From Psychrobacter cibarius (GTDB lineage Bacteria > Pseudomonadota > Gammaproteobacteria > Pseudomonadales > Moraxellaceae), in contig NZ_JABASQ010000011.1 in the NCBI RefSeq assembly GCF_016107535.1, positions 1 to 64,000 of the forward strand: 64,000 bases of DNA, given 5' to 3'. Position 1 is the stretch's first letter. Each line of letters starts with the position of its first letter. Below the pieces are notes generated by a model. The model had not been told where the DNA came from and ran no database searches. It saw nothing but the letters and a program-made list of their open reading frames with translations. Positions 49,044 to 57,670 of the stretch are shown piece after piece. A program made the position numbers and the translations under genes.

Positions 49044-49071
49044 AAAGCCCGAAACGATTGTTTCGGGCTTT
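49044..49071 (-). terminator. Terminator after the AGCS symporter
   Basis: AAAAGCCCGAAAC and GTTTCGGGCTTTT pair perfectly around a GATT loop. Leftward the T tract continues past the stem. It can act in both directions. Confidence 0.88.
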
Positions 49072-49128
49072 TGCTTTGGAGGTTTGAATAACAATTATGT
49101 TAAAGAATGATAGCTACGTTATAGAATA

Positions 49129-50676
49129 TTACTTATGCTCTTTACGTAGTGGATCCGCTGCCATTCTTTGTTGCTCTTTTAGATGACGCTCTTCCCAATA
49201 AGGGGCGTTTTTGATGCCGAATTTTGCAGGATCAAAACTGTAGCGCTCAACACCTGCTTTACGCTGTGCTTCATAGTCTTTTAGCATAGTAAGCGTTGGA
49301 CGAGCCACAATGAAGATGACCAAGATACCAACGATGTTCAACCAAGCCATAAGCCCAACACCAATATCACCAATAGCCCAAATGTAGCCAGCTGAGTTTA
49401 GGCCGCCGTAAGCAACCATCACCATGATTAAGATTTTGACTAAGAATAGACCAGTCTTGTTGGCACTGCGACCGACAAAGCGCGTTAGATAAGCAACGTT
49501 CACTTCAGCGATGTAGTAGTAAGCCAAGATAGTGGTAAAGGCAAAGAAGAAGACAGCAATAGCGATAAAGGTGTTACCAAAACCACCATAAACAGATTCC
49601 ATCGCCATTTGCGTGAATGCAGGGGCGTTGATTTCAGTGGTAGCAGCGACATTCTGTACGATGAACTGACCGTCTGGTAATGTCCCTTGAATGTTGTAAG
49701 TACCCATGGTTAGGATCATGAAGGCAGTAGCAGAACATACTAATAGGGTATCGACATATACTGAGAATGCCTGAACCAAACCCTGCTGTGATGGATGCTC
49801 AACTTCAGCAGCAGCAGCAGCATGAGGACCTGTACCTTGACCTGCTTCATTTGAGTAAATACCACGTTTTACGCCCCAACCAATCGCTGCACCAAAACCT
49901 GCTTGAGCAGTAAATGCATCGCTAACGATTAGACCGAATACTTGTGGAATCATATCAAAGTTAGTAAACATGATGATCAGTGCAAGAACGATATAGCCCA
50001 GTGCCATAAAAGGAACGGCATACTCGGTAAACGTTGCGATACGCTTGATACCACCAAAAATGATAATACCTAATACCACAAGGATAATGGCTAAGGCTAC
50101 TAGACGCATTGAGCCAACTTCTAAGGCGCCAATGCTCATAACAGACCCTTCGCCCATTACCTGTGCGAAAGCATTGATAACGCCGTTTGCCTGTACACCT
50201 GGTAAAAATATACCACAAGCGAGGATAGATGAGATTGCAAAGAGGATGCCATACCATTTTTGGCCAAGTGCGCGTTCAAAATAGTAAGCTGGGCCACCGC
50301 GATATTCGCCAGTGATGACATCTTTTTCTTTATAAATCTGTGCGAGCGTAGACTCAACATAAGCAGTAGATGCGCCTAAGAAGGCCACGACCCACATCCA
50401 AAATACGGCACCTGGGCCACCGAAGCCGATAGCCGCAGCTACCCCAGCGATATTACCCATACCCACGCGTCCTGCGAGTGATACGGCAAGTGCCTGAAAT
50501 GATGAAATACCTTGATCACTAGATTTACCAGTAAAGAGTAACTTGATCATTTCACCGAACAGACGCACTTGTACGAAGCGCGTCATAATGGAATAAAATA
50601 GGCCCGCGCCCAAGCACAGATAGATCAGTGCGGGGCTCCAGATAATTCCGTTTACTAAGTTAACTAAACCTTCCAT
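49129..50676 (-). CDS. Sodium:alanine/glycine symporter (AGCS family)
   Basis: A 515-aa inner membrane transporter with about ten to eleven hydrophobic segments. Diagnostic segments are ISSFQALAVSLAGRVGMGNIAG near residue 58-79, GAVFWMWVVAFLGASTAY near 88-106, and GVKRGIYSNEAGQGTGPHA near 268-286, which are the AGCS family signatures. It imports alanine or glycine with sodium. AGGAA lies upstream of the ATG. I looked for a glycine riboswitch in the leader and saw none. It is monocistronic with its own terminator. Confidence 0.95.
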   Translation of the reverse strand: MEGLVNLVNGIIWSPALIYLCLGAGLFYSIMTRFVQVRLFGEMIKLLFTGKSSDQGISSFQALAVSLAGRVGMGNIAGVAAAIGFGGPGAVFWMWVVAFLGASTAYVESTLAQIYKEKDVITGEYRGGPAYYFERALGQKWYGILFAISSILACGIFLPGVQANGVINAFAQVMGEGSVMSIGALEVGSMRLVALAIILVVLGIIIFGGIKRIATFTEYAVPFMALGYIVLALIIMFTNFDMIPQVFGLIVSDAFTAQAGFGAAIGWGVKRGIYSNEAGQGTGPHAAAAAEVEHPSQQGLVQAFSVYVDTLLVCSATAFMILTMGTYNIQGTLPDGQFIVQNVAATTEINAPAFTQMAMESVYGGFGNTFIAIAVFFFAFTTILAYYYIAEVNVAYLTRFVGRSANKTGLFLVKILIMVMVAYGGLNSAGYIWAIGDIGVGLMAWLNIVGILVIFIVARPTLTMLKDYEAQRKAGVERYSFDPAKFGIKNAPYWEERHLKEQQRMAADPLRKEHK

Positions 50677-51872
50677 ATGTATATTCCTAGTACTGTCTCA
50701 AAGTGGCTCTGTATGCTAGGAGTAAGCTAACTGGTTAACTTACTTATTTAAGTTAAGCAGTTAAATTATCTACATTGACTCATGTATATCCGTTAAGTCT
50801 CATACGCGCTTAGCCACTAAGAATGGACTGTAGTTGTCTGTAGTTATCCGCTTGGTTTATCAGTAATATTGACAGTTTGCTTATGCTTATTACCGACGAT
50901 ATGCGTATCAGCATAGTTGCAAGGCGTAAGCTGTCTCAATTACTGCGACATTTATCTTATCACTTCACTTAATATCTGAGATGAATGTTCAGTAGACCGG
51001 TGGATAAAACAGGCGGTTATAATATTAAATACTTATCATGCCGATAGCATTCAACTTTTTGTGAGCAGTATCGATTGACTACAGGGTTGGTGTGGCTGAT
51101 TGAAACGATTAAGCGAATCTCTAATAATTGAGTAATATTTTACATAGAAATCAACAACTCGCTAATACTAATCAAGCCATAAGTCCACTACCAAATGTAT
51201 TCAAACCGTACGGCTACGTAACTGCAATTTGCCATATTTTTGTCGTAATTACTAGAATTTTCTTTGTACAGAAGCATATATATTCATATTGAGTCAGGAA
51301 GATATGACTACAAATAACGATAAAATATCGCATGTTTTGACCGTTGTTAGATGTCGAATCAATAGATAAAGCCACATCGACTACACAAAAACAGAGCGGT
51401 CATTCAGCGCTTATCTGTCACTCCTCTATACTGGACAAGGTATGGAGTAAAGATAATGCCAGTGGTTCGATGATATTTGTGAGGTAGATGTTATCAATGA
51501 CAGGTAATAAAAACGAGCAATAGTCATGGGATAGCAGTGTGGTTTTGCGGTTGTGTTTTGGTAACGGCTAATTGTAAAAATACCGAGATAGCGCCATCAT
51601 TGTGTAAGATATCTTATCCTGTAGGTTCGTTTCGTTGATAAGACGAGAGCATAGGGCGGTACACGATTGCTATCGTACTCACTAACTGCTGTTTTTATGT
51701 TTAGTGTGGCTTTAATACAAGTGATGTGCCTTTATTATAAAAAATATACGGCTTCAATATAAATAGACATACATTTGCATGAACTCATTTATCAGCTTCA
51801 AAATACAAGCTTTAAAAAATTATTAAAAAAGTGTTACTGGCTATTTGTTATTTACCATTATTAGGAGAAACA
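50677..51872. other. 1.2-kb gene-free region between AGCS and LemA genes
   Basis: The longest non-coding stretch in the window. No frame over 60 codons, no strong terminator, no tRNA-like or riboswitch-like structure was seen. A 20-codon frame at 51304 with an AGGAA site is the only small candidate and is not convincing. The divergent promoters of both flanking genes must lie here. It may be a remnant or may encode a small RNA. Confidence 0.5.
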
Positions 51873-52508
51873 ATGATGACGCGTCAATCAATTGTAAAAC
51901 CCATATTGCTCGCAGCCGTGTTAGCGACGTCTACCGTTGGTCTAAGCGGTTGTGGCTACAACAACCTGCAGGCTCAAGATGAGCAAGTTACCGCGTCGTG
52001 GTCAGAAGTGGTGAACCAATATCAACGCCGCGCTGATTTGGTGCCAAACTTAGTCAAAGTCGTGCAGCAGTATGCTGAGCAAGAACAAGAAGTGTTTACT
52101 CAAGTAGCTGAGGCACGCTCTCGTGCTGGTAGCATTACTGTGACGCCAGAAGTACTGAATGATCCAGAAGCGATGGAGCGTTATGCAGCTGCACAGGAAC
52201 AGATGACAGGTGCATTATCACGTTTGATGGCTGTCTCTGAACGTTATCCTGAGTTAAAGTCAGATGCTTTGTTCCAAGACTTACAAGCCCAGCTCGAAGG
52301 CACTGAAAACCGTATTGCCGTCGCTCGTAACCGTTATATTCAAGAAGTGCAAAGCTATAATACGACGGTGCGCCAATTCCCAACCAACATTACAGCAAAA
52401 GTATTTGGTATGAATGCCAAGCCAAACTTTAGCGTGGCGAATGAAGACGCTATTTCAACCGCACCAAGTGTTGACTTCGGTGATGACAAGTCAGCGACAG
52501 CTGAGTAG
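51873..52508 (+). CDS. LemA family lipoprotein
   Basis: A 211-aa predicted lipoprotein. The signal peptide ends with the lipobox LSGC, and the mature part is the long four-helix LemA domain: SWSEVVNQYQRRADLVPNLV, then Glu/Gln-rich helices and NRYIQEVQSYNTTVRQFPTN near the C-terminus. LemA proteins occur throughout bacteria without an agreed function, often beside TPM-domain (YgcG) genes, as here. The ATG at 51873 (second Met follows at once) has AGGAGAAA upstream. The next two genes are TPM proteins. Confidence 0.92.
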   Translation: MMTRQSIVKPILLAAVLATSTVGLSGCGYNNLQAQDEQVTASWSEVVNQYQRRADLVPNLVKVVQQYAEQEQEVFTQVAEARSRAGSITVTPEVLNDPEAMERYAAAQEQMTGALSRLMAVSERYPELKSDALFQDLQAQLEGTENRIAVARNRYIQEVQSYNTTVRQFPTNITAKVFGMNAKPNFSVANEDAISTAPSVDFGDDKSATAE

Positions 52509-52528
52509 TGGTGATTAAATAGAGATGA

Positions 52529-52557
52529 AAACAGAGCGGGATTTGCCGCTCTGTTTG
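52529..52557 (+). terminator. Hairpin after the LemA gene
   Basis: AAACAGAGCGG and CCGCTCTGTTT pair perfectly around a six-base loop, with a short T-rich tail. It may attenuate rather than stop transcription into the TPM genes. Confidence 0.75.
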
Positions 52558-52769
52558 TTTACATTTTTATCGTTTAGCTCAGTTAGCCACTAGTTTGCTT
52601 AGCCACATTTTTAAAGGTATTGATGGATATGAATGCCTATTAAATGAATACCAAATCCAAAAAGTACGATTAGCTGTGTCAAATTTGGTTTCTTTGCTAT
52701 GCTAGTTTTTGTGAATGGTATCACGTAGATTCACTCAGTACAGATGTCACTTGAGGTGGTATAGATTAG

Positions 52770-53930
52770 ATGAACAATTTAAAAGCAATCCTATCAGTAT
52801 TACTGTTCACACTCAGCGTCAGTAGTGCGTCTGTGTTGTATGCTGCGCCTAATGAAGCCATTGATAGCACCTCAGACATGCAAAGTCGTAGTGTTGAGGA
52901 TTTGGTAGCGATTGCCAAAGCGGGCGAGTCTAATGAAGCGATCAATGACGCTGTATTGGGTAATGATGCAATCAATGATGCCATTTTAGATAATGAGGCG
53001 ATTAACCCTAATGTGGCTAATAATGAGGCAACAGTTGGGTCAACAGCCGAAAATCCTTCTCCTATACAGTCAAATGCACCCAGTGTCGATGCCGCTAAGC
53101 TCATATTAAATAATCCTGTCGTTGATCAGGCTAATATTCTAAATCCGCAAGAAAAACAGCGTCTAGAGGCGCAGCTTAGAAATATTTATCAGCAAGGTCT
53201 TGCCCAAGCGGCGGTGGTTATCGTGCCTACAACCAATGGCGTCCCTATATTTGACTATGCTCTACAAGTAGCTGAGAAGTGGCAGCTGGGCAATAAAGAC
53301 GTCGATGATGGCTTACTCATGGTAGTCGCCGTCAATGACCGTGATATGTACATTTTGACGGGTTATGGACTAGAGGGTGTCTTACCAGATGCTGCCGTCA
53401 ATCGTATTATTCGTGAAGATATCACGCCGTTATCTAAGCAAAATAACTATGGCGCTGGGATAATAGCTGGCGTTGACGCACTCAAAACGCGGCTGACTGC
53501 TGATCCTGAGGTATTGGCTCGTGCTGATGCGCAAGCAGCCGAGCGTAGTGCACAACAAGGTTCAGACGAGCTACCATCGCCCATATTTTTATTCATTATG
53601 GCAATGATATTTGGAAGCTTTATTACCAGTATTTTTGGTCGTGTATTTGGTTCTATTATTACTGCTGGTGGGTTTTTTGCGGGATCGTTAGCCTTAGGCG
53701 GTGGTTTTTTTATGACCGTTATCATGGCTATATTCTTATGGCTATTTTTGATTTCACGTGGCGGCGGTGGTGGTAAAGGTGGGTCTGGCGGCGGTCGTAG
53801 AGGCGGCGGCATGATATTCCTACCTGGTATGGGCGGTGGCGGTGGCTCTGGAGGTGGCGGCTTCGGCGGCGGCGGCTTCGGTGGTGGAGGCGGCGGTTTT
53901 GGCGGCGGCGGTGCTGGTGGCTCGTGGTAG
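52770..53930 (+). CDS. TPM-domain membrane protein (YgcG-like) with Gly-rich tail
   Basis: A 386-aa protein. A signal peptide (~1-26) is followed by an Asn/Ala/Glu-rich region (~45-95) with imperfect repeats of the kind NEAINDAVLGNDAIND. A TPM phosphatase-like domain spans ~112-255 (VVDQANILNPQEKQRLE; AQAAVVIVPTT; NDRDMYILTGYGLEG). Two membrane segments lie near 270-330, then a Gly/Ser-rich tail of about 45 residues (GGGFGGGGFGG), typical of YgcG proteins. Function unknown; the family accompanies LemA, which is upstream here. GAGGTGG precedes the ATG. Confidence 0.9.
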   Translation: MNNLKAILSVLLFTLSVSSASVLYAAPNEAIDSTSDMQSRSVEDLVAIAKAGESNEAINDAVLGNDAINDAILDNEAINPNVANNEATVGSTAENPSPIQSNAPSVDAAKLILNNPVVDQANILNPQEKQRLEAQLRNIYQQGLAQAAVVIVPTTNGVPIFDYALQVAEKWQLGNKDVDDGLLMVVAVNDRDMYILTGYGLEGVLPDAAVNRIIREDITPLSKQNNYGAGIIAGVDALKTRLTADPEVLARADAQAAERSAQQGSDELPSPIFLFIMAMIFGSFITSIFGRVFGSIITAGGFFAGSLALGGGFFMTVIMAIFLWLFLISRGGGGGKGGSGGGRRGGGMIFLPGMGGGGGSGGGGFGGGGFGGGGGGFGGGGAGGSW

Positions 53931-54004
53931 ACGCTTGGTAGATGCTTAAGTAAAAACAGATACTAAACGACCGTCAGCAATGACGTATTTGAGGAAATAG
54001 TAAA

Positions 54005-54529
54005 ATGTCAGAAAACAACGCGTCAAATCCCAGTTTTGCCCGCTGGTGGCGTCAAGTCTTATTTATTCCTATATTGCATAGTAAATGGTTAACAGCAGCA
54101 GCCAAAGCACGTTTAACAGACGAGGTGACCCGTGCAGAGCGAGGGCATCGGGGTGAGGTGTTTTTGATTGTAGAAAACCATCTGCCGATTCAAGAGGCGT
54201 ATTATATTGGCTGTCGCGAACGTGCGATTGAGCTGTTTAGTGAGTATCGAGTTTGGGATACTGAGGAGAATACGGGCGTCTTGGTGTATGTCAATATTTG
54301 CGAGCACCAGTTAGAGATCGTAGCTGATCGTGGTATCAGTGCTCATGTCAGCCCCACCGTTTGGCGGGCGATGTGTGATAAGGCTGTGTCAGGTATTGCC
54401 AATCAAAAAACCGAAGAAAGCCTTGCTGAATTGTTAGATGAAGTTGGGCAAGTGCTGCGTCAGTATTATCATTTGGAGCAGGATCCAGCGGGTAACGAGT
54501 TGTCTGATACTGTGGTGTTTTTGAAGTAA
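54005..54529 (+). CDS. TPM-domain protein, cytosolic or membrane-associated
   Basis: A 174-aa protein with a TPM-like domain: VLVYVNICEHQLEIVADRGISAHV at its core, preceded by a DEVTRAERGHRGEVFLIVE strand-helix pair and followed by a helical end. There is no signal peptide and no clear membrane segment. It completes a LemA / YgcG / TPM three-gene set, 74 bp after the previous gene. GAGGAAA lies upstream of the ATG. The order is common in proteobacteria, so the three probably act together, but in what is unknown. Confidence 0.87.
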   Translation: MSENNASNPSFARWWRQVLFIPILHSKWLTAAAKARLTDEVTRAERGHRGEVFLIVENHLPIQEAYYIGCRERAIELFSEYRVWDTEENTGVLVYVNICEHQLEIVADRGISAHVSPTVWRAMCDKAVSGIANQKTEESLAELLDEVGQVLRQYYHLEQDPAGNELSDTVVFLK

Positions 54530-54727
54530 CGTAGATGAGGGAATCTGATGGGTTGTTATTTTGCTAGCATCGTGTTCTTTTATAGGGTTTCGACCTCAAT
54601 TACAATATAATAGCGCCTCTAGAAATCGAGGGTGACTGATATATTGCTCAAGCGTCTATACAGGCTTTGCATTTATAAAGGCACTTCTCAAAAGCACTCT
54701 ACTACAAAAAGCCGTCACTGGAATCCT

Positions 54728-55726
54728 ATGATTGATTTAATAAAGAAATTACCAAAAGCTGAGCTGCATTTACATATTGAAGGCTCACTAGAACCTGAGC
54801 TGATGTTTAGATTGGCCAAAAAGAACCAGATAGAGATTCCTTATAAAAATATAGAAGATGTGCGCAACGCCTACAACTTCACCAACTTGCAAACCTTTTT
54901 AGATATCTACTATGCAGGCGCAAATGTCCTGATCACTAAAGACGATTTTTATGATTTAACGTGGGAATATATACTTAAGTGTGTTGAAGATAACGTCATT
55001 CACACAGAGATATTTTTTGACCCGCAGACGCATACTGAACGAGGCATACCTTTTGAAGTGGTGATAACGGGCATCAAAGAAGCGCTTGCAGATGCCAAAG
55101 AAAAATATGGTATCACCTCTTGTATTATCATGTGTTTCCTAAGGCATTTATCACAAGAAGAAGCGTTTGAGACCTTAGAGCAAGCACTGGTATTCAAAGA
55201 TGACATCATCGGTGTCGGTCTTGATTCGTCAGAGCTGGGCAATCCACCATCGAAATTCAAAGATGTCTTCAAAAAAGCTAAAGAAGCAGGTTTTAAGCTG
55301 GTCGCCCATGCTGGTGAAGAAGCAGATTTTTCGTACATTTACGAAGCGCTGGACTTATTAAATATCAATAGAATCGATCATGGTGTGCAATCGATAAAAA
55401 GCCCAGAGTTGATGCAAAGACTTAAAGATGAGCAAATGCCGCTGACCGTTTGCCCGAACTCAAATATTGAGCTGAAAGTCTTTGATAATTACAAAGAACA
55501 CAATATCAAAGAGCTGCTAGATTATGGTCTAAATATCACCATAAACTCAGACGACCCAGCCTATTTCAAAGGTTATATGAATCAGAACTTTATAAATATA
55601 TGCGAAAATTTACCGCTAACAGAAGACGATGTTGTTACTTTGGTAAAGAACTCCTTTAATGCCTCATTTATTAGTGATGAATTAAAAGCAGCATATTTGG
55701 CGAAAGTTGATCTGGCACTAAAATAA
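54728..55726 (+). CDS. Adenine deaminase (adenosine deaminase superfamily, ADE type)
   Basis: A 332-aa amidohydrolase that most likely converts adenine to hypoxanthine in purine salvage. The metal ligands are in AELHLHIEGSLEPE (H14, H16), the AHAGEE block and the SDDPAYF block. Features of the adenine-specific subgroup, rather than adenosine deaminase, include FFDPQTHTERG, CFLRHLSQEEAF and SDDPAYFKGY; the assignment is from motif memory. The ATG at 54728 starts the conserved N-terminus; a GTG 32 codons upstream is rejected although GAGG precedes it. Converges with cobB. Confidence 0.85.
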   Translation: MIDLIKKLPKAELHLHIEGSLEPELMFRLAKKNQIEIPYKNIEDVRNAYNFTNLQTFLDIYYAGANVLITKDDFYDLTWEYILKCVEDNVIHTEIFFDPQTHTERGIPFEVVITGIKEALADAKEKYGITSCIIMCFLRHLSQEEAFETLEQALVFKDDIIGVGLDSSELGNPPSKFKDVFKKAKEAGFKLVAHAGEEADFSYIYEALDLLNINRIDHGVQSIKSPELMQRLKDEQMPLTVCPNSNIELKVFDNYKEHNIKELLDYGLNITINSDDPAYFKGYMNQNFINICENLPLTEDDVVTLVKNSFNASFISDELKAAYLAKVDLALK

Positions 55727-55753
55727 ACCAATTATGATTAGGTTTTAGATCCG

Positions 55754-55783
55754 AGGCTTAACGGTTGATATCAATCGTTAAGC
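55754..55783 (+). terminator. Terminator after adenine deaminase
   Basis: GGCTTAACG and CGTTAAGCC pair around a TTGATATCAA core that can itself fold. A T-rich tail (TTTTCTTTTTT) follows. It also sits at the end of the sirtuin transcript on the other strand. Confidence 0.85.
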
Positions 55784-55793
55784 CTTTTCTTTT

Positions 55794-55868
55794 TTACACG
55801 GTATGCTTTTTAGGTTCAACTGACTTAGGTTTAAGCGACTTAGGTGCAAGTGACTTAGGTTCAGGCGA
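55794..55868 (-). pseudogene. In-frame repeat tail downstream of the cobB TAG stop
   Basis: Read leftward directly after the sirtuin's TAG stop, the same frame continues for 24 sense codons and ends in TAA. It encodes a Lys/Pro/Ser-rich peptide (SPEPK SLAPK SLKPK SVEPK KHTV). The four 15-bp units are the direct repeats seen on the plus strand. Either the stop is a recent nonsense change that removed a C-terminal tail or the codon is read through. Confidence 0.55.
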
Positions 55869-55869
55869 C
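55810..55869 (+). repeat. Four 15-bp tandem repeats beside cobB
   Basis: Units TTAGGTTCAACTGAC, TTAGGTTTAAGCGAC, TTAGGTGCAAGTGAC and TTAGGTTCAGGCGAC lie head to tail. The unit length of 15 keeps the sirtuin reading frame open on the other strand. Confidence 0.85.
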
Positions 55870-56669
55870 TAGAGCGCAGTGATTTTCTGGATTAATAACG
55901 GCATAATCACACCAGCTTTTTCTGCTAAGGTGATATCCACAATAGTATTCGGCGTTGGATTGGGATTTATCTCAATAATTTTGGCACCATTTTGCTTCGC
56001 TAACTGTGCGAGTCCAGCGGCAGGATAGACGAGACTGGAGGTGCCAATACTGATAAATACCTCGCAGTTCGCCGCCGCATCTTCTGCCGTTTGCCATGCT
56101 TGTACTGGTAATGCTTCGCCAAACCAAACGATATCTGGTCTGATATAGCCATCGCAATGGCGACAGGTCATCAGTGTGTCATCAAAATTGATTGTATCCT
56201 CGCTATGATACGAACCCCTCGATTGACTTTGGCAGACTGTCTCGCATTGACTACAGCGGTTATGCCACAGATTGCCATGCAAATGAGTTACCGTACTGCC
56301 AGCTTGCTCATGTAAATCATCAACATTTTGAGTGATAAGTGTTAATGATTGATTGGACGACTGAGTATGGTATTGCCACTGCGCTAAGGCAACATGTGCA
56401 GGGTTCGGTTTTTTATCTGCGACCAATTGCCTGCGCCATTGATACCATGACCACACCAGTTTTGGATCACGAGTGAAAGCCTCAGGTGTCGCCAAGTCTT
56501 CCACACCATAGTTTTCCCACAAGCCTGTTTGCTTATCTCGGAAAGTTGGAATGCCACTTTCTGCTGAAATCCCTGCACCCGTTAAGATGCAAATATGCTG
56601 TTTGGATGTCAATAATTTAGCAGCAAGTTCTACTTCTGCTATTAACGCTGGTGATAATTCTGCTAACAT
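55869..56669 (-). CDS. cobB: NAD-dependent protein deacylase, CobB-type sirtuin
   Basis: A 266-aa cytosolic enzyme that removes acetyl or acyl groups from lysines using NAD. Visible are GAGISAESGIPTFRD (31-45), Q114-N-V-D117, the catalytic H131 in HLHG, and the zinc set C139/C142 with C169/C172. Y76 and R79 (SWYQWRRQL) match the class III pair that favours succinyl or malonyl substrates. The domain is complete before the TAG stop. AAGGG precedes the ATG. A repeat tail continues in frame after the stop. It diverges from the small gene at 56705 with a 35-bp gap. Confidence 0.94.
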   Translation of the reverse strand: MLAELSPALIAEVELAAKLLTSKQHICILTGAGISAESGIPTFRDKQTGLWENYGVEDLATPEAFTRDPKLVWSWYQWRRQLVADKKPNPAHVALAQWQYHTQSSNQSLTLITQNVDDLHEQAGSTVTHLHGNLWHNRCSQCETVCQSQSRGSYHSEDTINFDDTLMTCRHCDGYIRPDIVWFGEALPVQAWQTAEDAAANCEVFISIGTSSLVYPAAGLAQLAKQNGAKIIEINPNPTPNTIVDITLAEKAGVIMPLLIQKITAL

Positions 56670-56704
56670 GAGCCAACCCTTGCTAATAATGGATATCTCT
56701 TCTA

Positions 56705-57073
56705 ATGATAGATGGAATTTGGTGGCTTGTCATATTGTTTACCGTTATTGCCGCTTTATGGTTGTTGGCAAAGTCGCGCGGCGTAAAAGTGGGTGAGACA
56801 ATTCATAATAAATCGTCTAAAAGCGTGAAAAAACCTATTAATGACGACTTGCAAAAAACATCCGTACTGATTAAACAGTATTTTCCTGATTATCGAGTCA
56901 CACGCAAGACCAATCATCTATTGCTCAGTAAACAAGATAAAAAAATTGCAATGATTACGATGGATAAGAAAATTGCTTCAGGTCAGCGCCTGTTGGGTAA
57001 CGTGCCCGTGATTAATTATCATCGTGTGCCTAACCGTGCCCAGCTAGCAGCTAATTTGCAGCAAGCAGAATAG
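56705..57073 (+). CDS. Small hypothetical protein with N-terminal membrane segment
   Basis: A 122-aa protein that I do not recognise. One hydrophobic segment (~5-23) is followed by a basic linker and a soluble domain (~45-122) of alternating strands and helices, with ITMDKKIASGQRLLGN and VPVINYHRVPNRAQLA. The layout resembles the small endonuclease-like DUF2726 fold, but that is a guess. No ribosome site is evident. It is transcribed away from cobB, so the two promoters must overlap in a very short space. Confidence 0.55.
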   Translation: MIDGIWWLVILFTVIAALWLLAKSRGVKVGETIHNKSSKSVKKPINDDLQKTSVLIKQYFPDYRVTRKTNHLLLSKQDKKIAMITMDKKIASGQRLLGNVPVINYHRVPNRAQLAANLQQAE

Positions 57074-57235
57074 GCGAGTGTTATAAGAAAAATGCCTATC
57101 ATATAAGAGAACTGTTCATCAATAGGCGAGTATGCACAGTGAAATCCGCAAATATTTTGAGCACGGAGTTGATAGATATTCAAGATTTAGGGTAATGCTA
57201 AGGAAGGATGACACAAATATTGTAGATACAATGAT

Positions 57236-57312
57236 TGGTGCGCTCGGCGGGAATCGAACCCACGACCCTCGGCTTCGGAGACCGATACTCTATCCAACTG
57301 AGCTACGAGCGC
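57236..57312 (-). tRNA. tRNA-Arg (anticodon CCG)
   Basis: Leftward cloverleaf: acceptor GCGCUCG/CGAGCGC pairs perfectly, the D arm is GCUC...GAGU, and the anticodon stem UCGGU/GCCGA encloses loop CUCCGAA with anticodon CCG (codon CGG, Arg). The T arm is GUGGG UUCGAAU CCCGC, and CCA is encoded at the 3' end. No sign of an integrated element beside it. Confidence 0.96.
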
Positions 57313-57670
57313 ATAATAACAACGGCGTACGGTATTATCAACATCATGCCTAAACGAGCGTTATGAGCAGTAAATATGTCGAAAAATAAAGACCGCTTAG
57401 TCTAACAAATAAAATCCATAAAGCCAATGAATGAAGACAGTGATTGATGTTTTTTAAGAAAAAACAGGATAGTCATTAAACAAGCATGGCAATCTACCTG
57501 CCTTTTCCCTTATAATGACAGGGAGAATTCATATTTATAATCACCGATTACAAGTGTGCTAGTACGCGGGATGGCTGTTTGCTATTGATAACTATTTGGT
57601 TGTCAAAGGAGGACAAGCAGAATGTCTGAGCCGTATAAGCCTTTGTATATGTAATAAGAGAACGTGACGA
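57313..57670. other. Gap between tRNA-Arg and the cytochrome gene
   Basis: 358 bp with the tRNA and cytochrome promoters pointing apart. A perfect TATAAT at 57511-57516 lies 155 bp upstream of the cytochrome ATG, but the -35 match is poor. No small gene was seen. Confidence 0.45.

Larger units (their letters stand above)
48771..49128. other. Gap between fasciclin and AGCS genes
   Basis: 358 bp between convergent genes. It contains two terminators, one for each side (48829-48857 and 49044-49071). Nothing else was seen. Confidence 0.6.

Noticed and set aside
50677-51000. Possible glycine riboswitch upstream of the AGCS symporter
   Set aside because: None of the conserved aptamer segments was visible in the leftward strand.
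51304-51366. 20-codon frame with AGGAA upstream in the large gap
   Set aside because: Spacing to the ATG is short, and peptide shows no feature; chance occurrence is likely.
53447-53812. Proline-rich leftward frame opposite the TPM gene
   Set aside because: It is the complement of the Gly-rich tail; no start signal.
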